A stretch of DNA of 16,784 bases from Deltaproteobacteria bacterium (GTDB lineage Bacteria; Desulfobacterota; Syntrophia; Syntrophales; JAAYKM01): positions 1 to 16,784 of the forward strand of contig JAGVTI010000029.1 in the NCBI GenBank assembly GCA_019136935.1, read 5' to 3'. Each line of letters starts with the position of its first letter. Positions within the stretch are counted from its first letter, which is position 1. The translations under genes and the position numbers were made by a program. A model generated the notes under the pieces. The model did no database searches, was not told the origin of the DNA, and worked only from the letters and a program-made list of their open reading frames with translations. Shown here in pieces: positions 1-7,236 of the stretch.

Positions 1-176
1 GATTACGGCCGATATCCATCCTTCGATGGGAAAAACGGCCCAAGGGAAGAGTTTTTTTAATGAAACACAAAATACGGCGATGACTTCTCTGATGGCGAGA
101 CAGAATTGACGAAGCTGTGAAAAGTCGAAAAATACTCGATTTGTCATGGTGAATCCAGCGCTGCATTCAAGGCTGA
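1..176. other. Left-edge stretch with no recognisable gene
   Basis: I see no credible coding sequence here on either strand: all frames are interrupted and no Shine-Dalgarno/start pair precedes an extended frame. A TTGACG hexamer lies at 106-111, followed by A-rich DNA with AATACT at 131-136 (19-bp spacing). This is too weak to call a promoter. The stretch probably belongs to the same decayed region as the fossils that follow. Confidence 0.4.
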
Positions 177-424
177 ACCGCCGGAAAGGATGCGGTGTTG
201 CAAAAAATCTTTGCGGGTGTGCCGCGGAATGGCGAAAAGGATTTTTTGCGAGACCGCCGAAATGAGATCCGGATGGAAAGCCGTGGGCCTCGGGACAGGA
301 GACTGCCGCCTACGTGATCGCCGCCTCTGTGAAGAAGATTCTCTTGCGGGAACAGGAACGGTTTCCCCCCAAGGATCTTCAAACCCGGTCATCATTTTTT
401 TCCAATCGAAAGGATGCATACTGT
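177..424 (+). pseudogene. Frameshifted 3' remnant of an unrecognised gene
   Basis: Two frames read like protein in succession. From 177, codons starting at multiples of three give TAGKDAVLQKIFAGVPRNGE and then DFLRDRRNEIRM. The frame then shifts by about 265-285. Codons starting at 266 give DPDGKPWASGQETAAYVIAA, then SVKKILLREQERFPPKDLQT and a tail ending DAYCDG before the stop TAG at 422-424. The composition (alternating hydrophobic and charged residues, KKILLREQERFPP) looks like the natural C-terminus of a cytosolic protein. In-frame stops (TGA at 263-265; TGA at 174-176) separate the pieces and no start is visible, so I read it as a decayed gene. The ATG at 414 of the next fossil overlaps this tail, as in translationally coupled neighbours. 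I cannot name the family. The reading is my inference; chance open frames in GC-rich DNA are the alternative. Confidence 0.38.
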
Positions 425-600
425 GACGGATAGAACGGCCGTCTTGTTGCTCGCTCCCGAAATCGGGTGTTTGCCGGAGGGCATGGAGACCCTGGCGAGG
501 TTCATTTCCGGGAAAAGCGGCGGCAGGGGGGAAACGGTTCCACCGGCGCGGGTGAGGACGGTTCCGGCCGGAACGGCTGCCGGACGGGTAAGCAACAATC
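414..600 (+). pseudogene. Truncated 5' fragment of a glycogen/starch-synthase-like (GT5) gene
   Basis: The frame opened by ATG 414 reads MHTVTDRTAVLLLAPEIGCL, then PEGMETLARFISGKSGGRGE. A hydrophobic strand ending in APE/SE, followed about 20 residues later by KSGGxGE, resembles the N-terminus of glycogen synthase GlgA-type glycosyltransferases. There the K-T/S-G-G-L-G-D/E motif binds the sugar nucleotide. Here the lysine codon is at 513-515. After about residue 42 the frame turns into low-complexity Pro/Arg/Gly sequence and the rest of the expected 450-500-residue enzyme is absent, since the intact phosphatase gene starts at 629. A shifted frame around 570-628 (CRTGKQQSIKGRRFKTN) might be a further scrap of the same gene, but this is speculative. 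The family assignment is from memory of the motif; the truncation is seen directly. The open frame of this ATG runs on to 737 only by overlapping the phosphatase. Confidence 0.42.
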
Positions 601-628
601 AATTAAAGGCAGGAGGTTTAAAACGAAC

Positions 629-1138
629 ATGTTCGCATGGTGGATACAAGAGCCGGCTATTCTGGCGGGGAGTTGCCCCACGGATCAACTGCTTCGGCAA
701 CTCTACACGGAAGGGTTCCGGATCATTATTTCCCTGATTGATGAAAGAGAGCAGGCACCGTTTTATAACCGGAGTCATGTGATCGGGATGGGGTACCTTC
801 GTTATAATATTCCGGTTCCCGAAGGACGTTTTCCCACGGCAAACCAGATCCGGCAATTCCTGAGTATTCTCCAACAGGAAAAAGACCGCCGTAAAATCAT
901 CGTCCACTGCCTAAGCGGCGACAAGAGAACCGGAGCCATGGCGGTGGCTTATTGGATGTCGCGGGGTATGCCCGAAGCCGATGCGAGGAATGAAATTTTT
1001 CTTCGAAGAAACAGCGCCGTTTATGCGGGGCGGCGTGAAATCCCGGATATCCGGATCCGTGAGGAGTTTGCGGCCTGCTTCAACGCTGAAAATAATGAAC
1101 CCGCAGAAAGTCAAGAAGCACTCCGAATGGCATCCTGA
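629..1138 (+). CDS. Dual-specificity / tyrosine phosphatase-like protein
   Basis: A protein of 169 residues with the Cys-dependent phosphatase signature HCLSGDKRTG at residues 93-102. This is an H-C-x5-R-T P-loop with nucleophile Cys94 and phosphate-binding Arg100. The upstream part, RIIISLIDER (31-40) and YNIPVPEGRFPT (59-70), fits the core strands and the general-acid loop of the DSP/PTP fold. At the place where the family usually has Asp (PxPD-like) this protein has Glu65. A polar tail follows residue 150. The frame is open further upstream to 467, but ATG 629 is preferred because a perfect AGGAGG lies at 611-616 and homology-like sequence begins there. It stands alone, between the decayed region and rplM. 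The substrate is unknown; cytosolic location is inferred from the absence of a signal peptide or membrane segment. Phosphatase-fold assignment is firm; activity is inferred. Confidence 0.83.
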   Translation: MFAWWIQEPAILAGSCPTDQLLRQLYTEGFRIIISLIDEREQAPFYNRSHVIGMGYLRYNIPVPEGRFPTANQIRQFLSILQQEKDRRKIIVHCLSGDKRTGAMAVAYWMSRGMPEADARNEIFLRRNSAVYAGRREIPDIRIREEFAACFNAENNEPAESQEALRMAS

Positions 1139-1264
1139 GTTCTTTGCCGCGGTTGCTCTGATAAACGATGCGGAGAGTCGATCCGGTCGAGGATTCTTTG
1201 TCGCCGACACTGCTGCCGAAAATACCCCTTCGGCCGAAAATCTTCTTCGACCTGAATGTTTCCC

Positions 1265-1293
1265 TTGACAAATGGCTTGAAATTGCGTAGTTT
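1265..1293 (+). promoter_or_regulatory. Candidate sigma-70 promoter for rplM-rpsI
   Basis: A perfect -35 TTGACA at 1265-1270 is followed after 17 bp by TAGTTT at 1288-1293 (three of six -10 positions). It leaves a short leader before the rplM start at 1326 and sits in the 187-bp gap after the phosphatase gene. The good -35 and spacing are seen directly; use as a promoter is inferred. Confidence 0.5.
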
Positions 1294-1325
1294 CCATCTT
1301 TCAATTTTTAGAGGTTGGTGATGTT

Positions 1326-1760
1326 ATGACTACATTTCATGCAAAAAAGGAAGAAATCCAGCGGGATTGGTTTCTCGTCGATGCGGAGGGCCAGGTTTTG
1401 GGCAGGCTGGCAACGGAGATCGCCGCTCGGTTGAGGGGAAAGCACAAGCCCATCTATACGCCGCATGTGGATACGGGGGACTTCATCATTGTCGTCAATG
1501 CCGGCAAGGTTGTGCTGACGGGGAACAAACTTAAGGATAAGATTTATTATCATCACACGGGTTATCCCGGGGGGATCAAGTCCATTTCCGCGGGGAAACT
1601 GCTGCAGGAAAAGCCCGAAGAGGTGCTGCGCAAGGCCGTCAGGGGAATGCTCCCCAAGAACACCCTGGGCCGGGCCATGCTGAAAAAGCTGAAGATTTAC
1701 GCCGGAGGCGAGCACGACCATGCGGCCCAGTGTCCCAAGGTCATCTCTTTCAGTTCATAA
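1326..1760 (+). CDS. rplM: 50S ribosomal protein L13
   Basis: A protein of 144 residues, against about 142 for bacterial L13, an early-assembling protein of the large subunit. Diagnostic stretches are the [20 protein letters not shown] region near residues 19-38, [15 protein letters not shown] just after it, [10 protein letters not shown] in the middle, and the [20 protein letters not shown] block near the C-terminus. The start [10 protein letters not shown] matches the usual L13 N-terminus. A GAGGT Shine-Dalgarno lies at 1311-1315. An upstream ATG at 1321 opens only the codons ATG TTA TGA, whose stop overlaps this start, so 1326 is the real start. rpsI follows after a 41-bp gap in the conserved L13-S9 operon order. 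The identification is secure. Confidence 0.98.
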   Translation: MTTFHAKKEEIQRDWFLVDAEGQVLGRLATEIAARLRGKHKPIYTPHVDTGDFIIVVNAGKVVLTGNKLKDKIYYHHTGYPGGIKSISAGKLLQEKPEEVLRKAVRGMLPKNTLGRAMLKKLKIYAGGEHDHAAQCPKVISFSS

Positions 1761-1801
1761 TCGTTTATCGGTCGATCAATAATTTTTTTGTGGAGACATG
1801 C

Positions 1802-2194
1802 ATGATGGAAAAGCGCTTTTATGCGACGGGTAAAAGAAAAACGGCCATAGCCAGAATTTATTTGAAAGAAGGCGCCGGGGTGATCACGGTCAACAAGCGC
1901 ACTTTTGACGATTACTTTACGCGGGCCAGCCTGAAGATGCTCATTCAGCAGCCGTTGGATATCGTGGGAAAGCACGGTCAGTTTGATCTCTACGTCAACG
2001 TCCGGGGCGGCGGCATGGCCGGCCAGGCGGGGGCGGTGAAGCACGGCATTTCCAAGGCGCTGGTGGAGTACGATCCGGAGATGAGATCGTTGCTGAAAAA
2101 GGCCGGTTTTCTGTCGAGAGATTCGCGGATCAAGGAAAGAAAGAAATACGGCCAGCCCGGAGCGAGGAAACGCTTCCAGTTTTCGAAACGTTAA
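1802..2194 (+). CDS. rpsI: 30S ribosomal protein S9
   Basis: A protein of 130 residues, the normal S9 length. It has [16 protein letters not shown] at the N-terminus, the [21 protein letters not shown] core, and the conserved basic tail [11 protein letters not shown]. In other bacteria the terminal SKR reaches the P-site tRNA in the small subunit. Two adjacent ATGs, 1802 and 1805, could start it. The Shine-Dalgarno TGGAG at 1791-1795 gives 6 or 9 nt spacing, and I choose 1802 for the usual length. The frame is open further upstream to 1730, but that part overlaps the end of rplM and is not S9-like. It is co-transcribed with rplM and is followed within a few bases by a strong terminator. Confidence 0.97.
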   Translation: MMEKRFYATGKRKTAIARIYLKEGAGVITVNKRTFDDYFTRASLKMLIQQPLDIVGKHGQFDLYVNVRGGGMAGQAGAVKHGISKALVEYDPEMRSLLKKAGFLSRDSRIKERKKYGQPGARKRFQFSKR

Positions 2195-2198
2195 TCCG

Positions 2199-2227
2199 AA
2201 AGGGAGGCTATGGCCTCCCTTTTTTTT
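2199..2227 (+). terminator. Intrinsic terminator after rpsI
   Basis: Perfect stem AGGGAGGC (2201-2208) with GCCTCCCT (2213-2220), tetraloop TATG, one or two further A-U pairs at the base, and a run of eight T (2220-2227). It is a textbook rho-independent terminator for the ribosomal operon. The argC Shine-Dalgarno (GGGGGAA, 2228-2234) begins directly after the T-run. Confidence 0.9.
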
Positions 2228-2237
2228 GGGGGAACTC

Positions 2238-3278
2238 ATGATCAAGGTAGGTATATACGGGGCAAGCGGCTATACGGGACAGGAACTGCTCCGGTTGCTC
2301 CTCCGTCATCCCATGGCGGAGGTTGTCTTTGCTACGTCCCGGCGGTTTGCTGGGAAGGCTGTTTTCGAGGCCCATCCTTCCCTTATCGGTCTTACGGACC
2401 TCAGATTTCTGGATGCGCCGGCGGAAGACGTCGCGCAATCCGCCGATGTCGTTTTCCTGGCCTTGCCCCATGGAACTTCCATGGAAATCGCCCCGGTTTT
2501 CTACAAGGCCGGGCGGAAGGTGATCGATCTCAGCGCCGACTACCGGCTGTCCGATCTGGGGACCTATGAACAGTGGTATGGCAGGCATGCATCTCCCGAG
2601 GTGATCCCCGCGGCGGTTTACGGGATTCCGGAGCTGTGGCGGGAGCGGATCAGGGAAGCCCGGTTCATCGCCAATCCCGGCTGCTATCCGACGAGCGTGA
2701 TTCTCGGCCTGGCGCCTATCGTGGGATCGGACTGGCTCGACCGTTCTTCCATCGTGATCGATTCGAAGTCGGGTACGAGCGGGGCGGGACGGGAACCTCA
2801 GATGGGGTCCCTCTTCTGCGAAGTGGACGAGGGGTTCAAAGCCTATAAGGTCGGCGGCCAGCACCGTCACATCCCGGAGATGGAGCAGGCTTTGAGCGGG
2901 CTTGCGGGAGAACGGATCACCATTTCCTTTACGCCTCATCTGCTGCCCGTCAGCCGGGGGATTTTGAGCACGATTTATGTGAATATGACCCGGTCCCTGA
3001 AGATCGACGATCTTTTGGACGTCTATGGAAAGTTCTACCGGAACGAGGCCTTTGTCCGGGTCTACCCGAAGGGCATGTCGCCGAATCTGCTTTCCATAAG
3101 AGGAACGAATTACTGCGATATCGGCCTTTCCATCGATGTGCGGACCCAAAGGGCCATCATCGTATCGGTTATCGACAACCTGGTCAAGGGTGCAGCCGGC
3201 CAGGCCATCCAGAATATGAATCTGATCTGCGGTCTGCCGGAAGACGCGGGTTTGGGAATGGTTCCCCTGTTTCCCTGA
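2238..3278 (+). CDS. argC: N-acetyl-gamma-glutamyl-phosphate reductase
   Basis: A protein of 346 residues, normal for ArgC. The enzyme makes N-acetylglutamate semialdehyde from N-acetylglutamyl phosphate with NADPH, the third step of arginine biosynthesis. Visible marks are the Rossmann motif GASGYTG (residues 8-14), FLALPHGTS (73-81), DLSADYRL (97-104), the active-site segment ANPGCYPT with catalytic Cys149, and KSGTSGAGR after it. A later HxxEM-type region (GGQHRHIPEMEQ) and HLLPVSRGI also fit. The start ATG 2238 is 3 nt after GGGGGAA (2228-2234). In-frame TTG 2226 lies inside the terminator and is rejected. No other arginine gene is near; the gene sits between rpsI and cysS. No promoter is evident between the terminator and the start, so expression by readthrough or from inside rpsI is likely. 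Confidence 0.97.
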   Translation: MIKVGIYGASGYTGQELLRLLLRHPMAEVVFATSRRFAGKAVFEAHPSLIGLTDLRFLDAPAEDVAQSADVVFLALPHGTSMEIAPVFYKAGRKVIDLSADYRLSDLGTYEQWYGRHASPEVIPAAVYGIPELWRERIREARFIANPGCYPTSVILGLAPIVGSDWLDRSSIVIDSKSGTSGAGREPQMGSLFCEVDEGFKAYKVGGQHRHIPEMEQALSGLAGERITISFTPHLLPVSRGILSTIYVNMTRSLKIDDLLDVYGKFYRNEAFVRVYPKGMSPNLLSIRGTNYCDIGLSIDVRTQRAIIVSVIDNLVKGAAGQAIQNMNLICGLPEDAGLGMVPLFP

Positions 3279-3360
3279 ATCGTTCCGGTTTCGATCCCTC
3301 CCCCCTTGAATCTTCATCCGTTTTTTTATGAGTGGCACCGGGGGAAGGCAAGGAGGAAAT

Positions 3361-4845
3361 ATGGCGTTAAAGGTATACAACACACAGACGAGACGAAAAG
3401 AACAGTTCGAACCCATTGCGACGGGTAAGGTGGGTATCTACGTATGCGGGATTACGGCCTACGATACCTGCCATGTCGGCCATGCCCGGTCCGCCGTTGT
3501 TTTTGACGTGATGGCCCGTTTTTTCAAATACCGGGGCTACGATGTGACCTTCGTCAAAAATTTCACCGACGTGGACGACAAGATCATCAACAAGGCCAAC
3601 ACCCTGGGGCGCACCATTGGAGATATTGCCGATCAGTACATCCGCGAGCACGACGAGGACATGGATGCCATAGGCGTGCAAAGGCCGACCGTCGCCCCCC
3701 GTGCGACGGATCATATCGACGGCATGATCCGGCTCATTGAAACCCTCCAGCAGAAGGGCCTGGCCTATGTTTCCGACGGGGATGTGTATTTTTCCGTCGA
3801 GAGCTTTCCTGGCTACGGGAAACTGTCCGGCCGCAGCCTCGATGAAATGATGGCGGGAGCCCGTATCGATGTCAATGAAAAGAAGCGCAATCCCCTGGAT
3901 TTCGCCCTCTGGAAGGCGAGTAAGGCGGACGAACCCTGGTGGGAAAGCCCCTGGGGGAAAGGGCGCCCGGGATGGCACATCGAATGCTCCGTCATGAGTC
4001 AGAAGTACCTGGGGGAAACCTTCGATATCCACGGCGGAGGTGAAGACCTGGTCTTTCCGCACCACGAAAACGAAATAGCCCAGTCCGAGGGGGCGACGGG
4101 AAAAACCTTTGCCCGCTACTGGCTTCACAACGGTTTCGTCCGGGTCGATCATGAAAAGATGTCCAAGTCCCTGGGGAATTTTTCGACCATCCGGGAGATG
4201 CTCAAAAGATACCATCCGGAGGTGCTGAGACTTTTTATTCTCCAGAGCCACTACCGCAGTCCTCTGGATTTTTCGGAACAGTCGATCCATGAGGCCCGGC
4301 TGGGGCTTGAGCGGTTTTACGCCCTGTTGAAATCGCTGAAAGACAATCTGGCGGCGGCAGGCGAAACGCCTCCTGCTCCGGTTGAAGCGTTCAGCAAGCA
4401 GGCTGCCGGGATGGCCGAAAGTTTGGAATCGATCAAGAGCCGGTTTGTGGAGGCAATGGAGGACGATTTCAACACGGCCCGGGCGATCGGCTACCTCTTC
4501 GACCTGGTCAGGCAGGCGAATAATTATCTGGAGATGACTGGAAAGAAAGCCCCCTCTCCTGAAAAAATCGCCGTCGTCCGCATGATCGGCAGCATCCTGG
4601 ACGAGATGGGGGATGTCCTGGGGCTTTTCCGGGATGATCCGGACGAGTATTTCCGCAGGGATCGGGAACGGGAAGCCTTGAAAAAAGGACTCGATATCGC
4701 CGAGATCGAGCGGCTCCTCAACGATCGGAGCGAGGCGAGAGTACGGAAAGAGTGGGGGAAAGCCGACGAAATCCGGGTCGACCTGGCAGCGAAGGGGGTT
4801 ACACTGAAGGACGGTCCGACGGGAACGACCTGGACGATCGAGTGA
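3361..4845 (+). CDS. cysS: Cysteinyl-tRNA synthetase
   Basis: A protein of 494 residues that charges tRNA-Cys in the cytosol (class Ia). It carries the HIGH-type signature HVGH at residues 38-41 and the KMSKS loop at 266-270. The zinc ligands expected from the E. coli enzyme are all present: Cys29, Cys209 (in GWHIECS), His234 and Glu238 (in HHENEIA). The helical DALR-type anticodon region covers about 290-430. A C-terminal part of about 60 residues ends in [12 protein letters not shown], as is typical. The start ATG 3361 has AGGAGG at 3351-3356. The frame is open 11 codons further upstream, but those codons lack the family N-terminus. It lies 82 bp after argC without an obvious terminator between, so the two may share a transcript. 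Confidence 0.98.
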   Translation: MALKVYNTQTRRKEQFEPIATGKVGIYVCGITAYDTCHVGHARSAVVFDVMARFFKYRGYDVTFVKNFTDVDDKIINKANTLGRTIGDIADQYIREHDEDMDAIGVQRPTVAPRATDHIDGMIRLIETLQQKGLAYVSDGDVYFSVESFPGYGKLSGRSLDEMMAGARIDVNEKKRNPLDFALWKASKADEPWWESPWGKGRPGWHIECSVMSQKYLGETFDIHGGGEDLVFPHHENEIAQSEGATGKTFARYWLHNGFVRVDHEKMSKSLGNFSTIREMLKRYHPEVLRLFILQSHYRSPLDFSEQSIHEARLGLERFYALLKSLKDNLAAAGETPPAPVEAFSKQAAGMAESLESIKSRFVEAMEDDFNTARAIGYLFDLVRQANNYLEMTGKKAPSPEKIAVVRMIGSILDEMGDVLGLFRDDPDEYFRRDREREALKKGLDIAEIERLLNDRSEARVRKEWGKADEIRVDLAAKGVTLKDGPTGTTWTIE

Positions 4846-4865
4846 AGCCCGATAATAAGGGGGAA

Positions 4866-4908
4866 AAGGCCCCCTGCGGTTGTGGACCGGAGGGGGCCTT
4901 CCTGTTTT
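4866..4908. terminator. Terminator between convergent cysS and usp
   Basis: Ten-bp perfect stem AAGGCCCCCT (4866-4875) with AGGGGGCCTT (4891-4900). A smaller inner stem CGGT/ACCG (4877-4880/4886-4889) occupies the loop. TTTTT at 4904-4908 serves the + strand. On the - strand the stem is followed by TTTTCCCCC, a poorer tail, so it may also stop usp transcripts from the other side. Confidence 0.85.
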
Positions 4909-4914
4909 TGATCG

Positions 4915-5343
4915 CTAACGGATAATCGTGACAGCACAGTGGGCGTACTTGCTGACATCGTCGGCGACGCTTCCCAGCAGCATCCGTTTCAATCCCCGGT
5001 GCCCCCGGTGGCCCATAAAAATATAGTCCATGTCGTTTTCTTCGGCGATCCTGACGATTTCCTCGGCAACGGGACCGGCGGCCAGAATCGTTTTGCAGTC
5101 CACACCGTGATCCTTCAGGGTCTTTTGGGCCGCATCGAGGATTTTGTAACCTTCCTGTTTCCGTTCCCGGTAAAGGGGCGTATCGGGAAGCGTCTTGAAG
5201 GGAATAACGTCCTCCAGGACGTGGATCAGGGTTAAATCGCACCCCGATACTTGGGCGTAGCGGCCGCAGTGCTTGAGAACCGTCTCCGACATGGGGGATC
5301 CGTCGATGGCGGCGAGCACCTTGATAACCTTTTCTTCTGCCAT
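4915..5343 (-). CDS. Universal stress protein (UspA family)
   Basis: A protein of 142 residues forming one complete Usp domain. It opens with KVLAAIDGSPMSE, the first strand and nucleotide-contact loop with Asp. It carries the ATP-binding signature G-x2-G-x9-G-S as GHRG, nine residues, GS near residues 111-126, so it belongs to the ATP-binding subclass. The ending CAVTIIR is the usual last strand. No membrane segment or extra domain is present. The start is set by AGGAGG (5353-5358 on the + strand as TCCTCC). It is monocistronic: convergent with cysS, divergent from the ABC operon. Usp proteins are small cytosolic dimers tied to stress survival; the precise role here is not visible. Confidence 0.93.
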   Translation of the reverse strand: MAEEKVIKVLAAIDGSPMSETVLKHCGRYAQVSGCDLTLIHVLEDVIPFKTLPDTPLYRERKQEGYKILDAAQKTLKDHGVDCKTILAAGPVAEEIVRIAEENDMDYIFMGHRGHRGLKRMLLGSVADDVSKYAHCAVTIIR

Positions 5344-5388
5344 GGTAAAAAGTCCTCCTTTCTGGTTGCCGATCAGTATTTGGCGACC

Positions 5389-5417
5389 ATTGTCCTAAAA
5401 ATAAATTTCTTCGTCAA
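5389..5417 (-). promoter_or_regulatory. Candidate sigma-70 promoter for usp
   Basis: Read on the - strand, TTGACG (5417 to 5412) is followed by exactly 17 bp and then GACAAT (5394 to 5389). Five of six and four of six consensus positions match. It is about 45 bp upstream of the usp start, leaving room for the leader with its AGGAGG. Confidence 0.55.
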
Positions 5418-5490
5418 CAGAAAGTACTCTTCCGGATGCGCGATACGGTGAAAAAATGAGAAAGTCCATTGTAAATAGGGAAGGAACATG

Positions 5491-5518
5491 TTACTAAAAC
5501 AACAATTTTGCCTATATT
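5491..5518 (+). promoter_or_regulatory. Weak candidate promoter for the Gld-type ABC operon
   Basis: TATATT at 5513-5518 matches five of six -10 positions. The best upstream partner is TTACTA at 5491-5496 (16-bp spacing), a poor -35. The location, 60 bp before the first gene of the operon and in the divergent gap with usp, is what supports it. Confidence 0.28.
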
Positions 5519-5578
5519 AAGGAAAAGATCGTTGAAAAGTGATAGCCGGTTTCAGCACAAGGTGAGCGCGAGCGAACG

Positions 5579-6523
5579 ATGATTGATGTGGAGGAAATAA
5601 CCAAGCGGTACGCGGAGACGGTTGCGGTGGATCGCCTTTCCTTTCAGGTCGAGAAGGGAGAAATTCTCGGTCTCCTGGGGCCGAACGGAGCAGGCAAGAC
5701 GACAACCATGCGGATCCTGACGGGTTACCTGGCCGCCGATTCCGGGAAAGTCACCGTCGCGGGGCTGGATCTTCGGGATCATTCGCTTGAAATCCGGCGC
5801 CTCATCGGCTACCTGCCGGAAAACAATCCCCTTTATCCGGATATGGGCGTCATGGAATACCTGCTCTTTATCGCCGCCATGAGGGGGCTGCCGAAGACGG
5901 GACGGCGGAACCGGATCGACCGGGTTATTGAATTGACGGGCCTGGAGAAAATGGCCCATAAAAATATCGGGGAACTGTCCAAGGGCTACTGCCAGCGGGT
6001 CGGCCTGGCCCAGGCCATCGTCCACGATCCGGAAATTCTCATCCTGGATGAACCGACGGTCGGTCTCGATCCCAACCAGATCGTCGAAATCCGGTCCCTG
6101 ATCCAGCGATTCGGGGCGGACAAAACGATCATCCTGAGTTCCCATATCCTTCCCGAAGTGGCCGCAACCTGCAGCCGAGTCATTATCCTGAATAGCGGGA
6201 AGCTGGCCGGCAGCGGAACACCCGAGGAGATGTCCGTCCGGGCCCGCGGAGGGAATGCCGTGACGTTTGTCCTGAAGGGGCCCGTCGATGCCATTACGGA
6301 GAAATTGAAGAGCAGGGGGGACATCAAGAAAATCGAAATCAAAGGGGACGAGGGTTCCGGGAAAACCCGGTTCCGGGTCATCACCGACGGATCGGTAGAT
6401 ATCCGGGATGCCGTTTTCATGATGGCCGTCGAGAATCAATGGGTGCTTTCGGAGCTTTACCGGGAATCCCTCTCCCTGGAAGAAATATTCCAGCACCTCA
6501 CCATCGAGGAGGCGGTCGTATGA
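5579..6523 (+). CDS. Gld-type ABC transporter ATP-binding protein
   Basis: An ATPase of 314 residues. Walker A is GPNGAGKT (34-41). The Q-loop region reads YLPENNPLYP (78-87), with Glu in place of Gln as is common in the GldA/Nod-like branch. The signature is LSKGY (133-137) instead of LSGGQ. Walker B is ILILDEPT (153-160) and the H-loop is LSSHIL. A domain of about 90 residues after 220 is the usual extension of this ABC-2 exporter family. It should drive the permease encoded directly downstream, whose ATG overlaps this stop (ATGA at 6520-6523). The start at 5579 gives the normal MIDVEEITKRY opening, but only a weak AGGTGAG precedes it. The family resembles GldA of gliding Bacteroidetes; it occurs in many non-gliding bacteria, so no motility role is claimed. 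Confidence 0.93.
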   Translation: MIDVEEITKRYAETVAVDRLSFQVEKGEILGLLGPNGAGKTTTMRILTGYLAADSGKVTVAGLDLRDHSLEIRRLIGYLPENNPLYPDMGVMEYLLFIAAMRGLPKTGRRNRIDRVIELTGLEKMAHKNIGELSKGYCQRVGLAQAIVHDPEILILDEPTVGLDPNQIVEIRSLIQRFGADKTIILSSHILPEVAATCSRVIILNSGKLAGSGTPEEMSVRARGGNAVTFVLKGPVDAITEKLKSRGDIKKIEIKGDEGSGKTRFRVITDGSVDIRDAVFMMAVENQWVLSELYRESLSLEEIFQHLTIEEAVV

Positions 6524-7230
6524 AAGGCGCCCTTGCTCTGTGCCGGCGGGAATTCAATGCCTATTTCGATTCTCCCGTGGCCTACGTCTTTACCGTGGCT
6601 TTCCTGTCCGTTACCTTCTGGTTTTTTTTCCGCGGCTTTTTCGTGGGCAACCAGATCCAGATGCGGGAGTATTTCTTCTTCCTACCCTGGGTTTTCCTCA
6701 TCTTTATTCCAGCCGTTACGATGCGCCTGTGGGCCGAAGAGAAGAAAATGGGGACCGTGGAGGTTCTCCTGACCCTGCCGGTCAAAGAATACGAACTGGT
6801 CCTGGGAAAATTCCTGGCCGGTTTCCTTTTTGTCTTTGTCTCGGTTTTCTTCAGCTTTTCCCTGCCCCTGACCTTGAGCTTCCTCGGCAAACTGGATTGG
6901 GGACCGGTGATCGGCGGTTACCTGGGAACCTGCCTGCTGGGTGCGGCCTATCTGTCCATCGGCCTTTTCCTGTCCAATTTCACGAAAAACCAGATCGTCG
7001 CCTTTATCCTGACGATCCTGCTGTCCTTCGCCCTGTTTATCCTGGGGGAGGATGTCATTCTGGTCAATTTGCCGGATTTCTGGGTTCCGTTTTTTTCTTT
7101 TTTAGGATTGGGTAAGCACTTTGTAAGTATTCAACGGGGGATTATCGATTCCCGCGATATTGTCTACTATCTTTCCGTGACGGGTTTTTTTCTCTTTCTG
7201 AACGTCCTTTTCGTAACGAAGCGCAGGTAA
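6520..7230 (+). CDS. Gld-type ABC-2 permease (GldF-like)
   Basis: A membrane protein of 236 residues with about six helices: roughly 20-40, 50-68, 95-118, 128-150, 158-177 and 217-232. The cytosolic stretch RLWAEEKKMGTVEVLLTLPV (69-88) between helices two and three is the hallmark of GldF/NosY-like ABC-2 permeases and is taken to contact the ATPase. The start ATG 6520 overlaps the stop of the ATPase gene and has AGGAGG at 6507-6512. An upstream in-frame extension to 6439 would run inside the ATPase gene and is rejected. The GldG-like gene begins 6 nt after the stop, so the genes are surely co-transcribed. The substrate is unknown. Confidence 0.93.
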   Translation: MKGALALCRREFNAYFDSPVAYVFTVAFLSVTFWFFFRGFFVGNQIQMREYFFFLPWVFLIFIPAVTMRLWAEEKKMGTVEVLLTLPVKEYELVLGKFLAGFLFVFVSVFFSFSLPLTLSFLGKLDWGPVIGGYLGTCLLGAAYLSIGLFLSNFTKNQIVAFILTILLSFALFILGEDVILVNLPDFWVPFFSFLGLGKHFVSIQRGIIDSRDIVYYLSVTGFFLFLNVLFVTKRR

Positions 7231-7236
7231 CGATCC

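Noticed and set aside
2208..3416. Long open frame on the - strand opposite argC (about 400 codons)
   Set aside because: It is a shadow of argC in GC-rich DNA: Arg/Pro/Gly/His-rich translation without a recognisable domain, and it spans the rpsI terminator and the cysS start.
5488..5520. Ten-codon frame (MLLKQQFCLY) with GGAAGGA before it in the usp/ABC gap
   Set aside because: It could be a leader peptide, but no attenuator hairpin follows and the candidate -10 TATATT lies within it. Chance is more likely.
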